NCBI GenBank assembly: GCA_001701225.1
Contig: DAAQ01000010.1
Coordinates: 1-64,000 of the forward strand
Length of the DNA: 64,000 bases
Direction of reading: 5' to 3'
Origin: Bacteroidales bacterium H5
GTDB taxonomy: Bacteria > Bacteroidota > Bacteroidia > Bacteroidales > Muribaculaceae
The first letter of the stretch is position 1; each line of letters begins with the position of its first letter. Below, in pieces: positions 63,375-64,000 of this stretch. The notes below the pieces were generated by a model. That model saw only the letters and a program-made list of their open reading frames with translations, searched no databases and had not been told where the DNA came from. The translations under genes were made by a program, and so were the position numbers.

Positions 63375-64000
63375 AGCCTGATGTTTAAGCTCTTGCCATC
63401 CTTGATTTTCCTGTCTGCGACGACACGGCCCTCAGAGGTGACCTTGACATGGATGTCGCCGCTTTTGGCGCGGGCAATCTCGATGTCGAAGTCCGAGCCG
63501 AAAGCCTTGATGCCACGCAGGGCCATGTTGTCCCATTCGGCAGGAAGGCGCGGCGTGAGGTCGAATGTCCTGAATCCGGTAGGGCGTATGCCGAACATGC
63601 CTTCGGTGAAGATACGGGCATAGAGGGCACTCTCTGCCGAGAGGTGACGCTGGTTACCTTCGGGCCATGCCTCGATGGCGTATGGAACATGGTCGCCTGT
63701 GAGTCGTGTGGTCGAGAATGATTTCAGATATGGCATGGCTCGCTCCGTGGCACCTGCGTGGATGACACCGCGCAGGGCATAGAGGGTCGAGCGGTCCCAG
63801 AAGGTCGAGGTGCCGCTTTGGGTGAGAAGTCCGTTGTCGGTCCAGAGCGACGGCGAGAACAGTGCATCGACTGTCGCGTCACACCGGTCGAAGATTCCGA
63901 CCGTAAGGGGGATGCAGATCCATGCTCGCAGCAGGTCGTTGCCTGTATAATAGGCATAGGTGTCATATCCCTCGACAGGCCCGGCGAAATGGCGGTCAAT
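63371..64000 (-). CDS. C-terminal part of a large six-hairpin-type glycosidase (cut by the window end)
   Basis: At least 209 residues are open to the window edge; the start is outside. The visible part begins with HFAGPVEGYDTYAYYTGND and includes TFWDRSTLYALRGVIHAG, EAWPEGNQRHLSAESALYAR and GIRPTGFRTFDLTPRLPAEW. The repeated Trp/Glu helical pattern fits an (alpha/alpha)6 glycosidase barrel with a small C-terminal beta domain. It may be a DUF4450-type protein, but I cannot name the family. It is coupled to GH110 by the ATGA overlap, so it heads or continues the operon. Confidence 0.7.
   Translation of the reverse strand: MDRHFAGPVEGYDTYAYYTGNDLLRAWICIPLTVGIFDRCDATVDALFSPSLWTDNGLLTQSGTSTFWDRSTLYALRGVIHAGATERAMPYLKSFSTTRLTGDHVPYAIEAWPEGNQRHLSAESALYARIFTEGMFGIRPTGFRTFDLTPRLPAEWDNMALRGIKAFGSDFDIEIARAKSGDIHVKVTSEGRVVADRKIKDGKSLNIRL

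Noticed and set aside
1..64000. tRNA, rRNA or mobile elements
   Set aside because: No clover-leaf-like gap, no rRNA sequence and no transposase or integrase reading frame was recognised; the gaps are short and mostly explained.

Overview
The window looks like a chromosomal segment of a gut Bacteroidales bacterium, most likely Muribaculaceae-like. This rests on SusC/SusD-type polysaccharide utilisation genes, promoters of the Bacteroidota TTTG/TAnnTTTG type, a type III glutamine synthetase, DapL-route lysine genes, a type IX-like C-terminal sorting domain, and GC-rich coding sequence with AT-rich intergenic gaps. The family-level assignment is an inference. No rRNA, tRNA, CRISPR array, insertion sequence or phage gene was seen.

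Left part (1-26.7 kb) is mostly housekeeping. A minus-strand unit dapF-dapL-glnN (68-4428) joins lysine/cell-wall precursor synthesis to ammonia assimilation. Behind its promoter lie three regularly spaced palindromes. A DUF4924-type gene, a small secreted protein, a secreted protein with three tandem modules plus a sorting-domain partner, and a Gly/Asn/Arg/Pro repeat protein follow. A plus-strand unit encodes GH31, a thioredoxin-fold lipoprotein, a pullulanase and IspE (alpha-glucan use), then grpE-dnaJ and a metal-efflux permease fused to an HMA domain. A minus-strand chain sppA-lpxK-punA-thiL-menD closes this part.

The centre (27.0-51.2 kb, plus strand) is a large polysaccharide utilisation locus. 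It holds an AraC regulator translationally coupled to GH5_2, an SGNH/SASA esterase and GH5_7. These are followed by susC, susD, two surface glycan-binding lipoproteins, a terminator, then GH26, GH94, GH26, GH130_1, a GPH symporter, an epimerase and GH43. The set predicts use of acetylated beta-glucomannan. Surface endo-enzymes cut the backbone, SusCD imports, a periplasmic GH26 trims, the symporter takes up disaccharides, and the cytoplasm uses epimerase plus GH130 for mannobiose and GH94 for cellobiose. No beta-mannosidase, beta-glucosidase or alpha-galactosidase gene is seen in this locus. The susC reading frame is broken by a 7-C run in the signal-peptide codons; one more C would restore it, so this may be a phase-variable switch or a sequence error.

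The right part (51.2-64.0 kb, minus strand) holds an rRNA/tRNA methyltransferase-like gene, mlaF-mlaE, hisS and a DUF4143-type ATPase whose promoter sits in a 39-bp repeat array. At the edge is an operon with a large glycosidase-like protein (cut by the window end), GH110 and two GH92 enzymes, suggestive of host or yeast glycan use. Heptamer repeats of the GTTTAAA / GGGTTAA type occur in three intergenic gaps between 40.7 and 53.8 kb.
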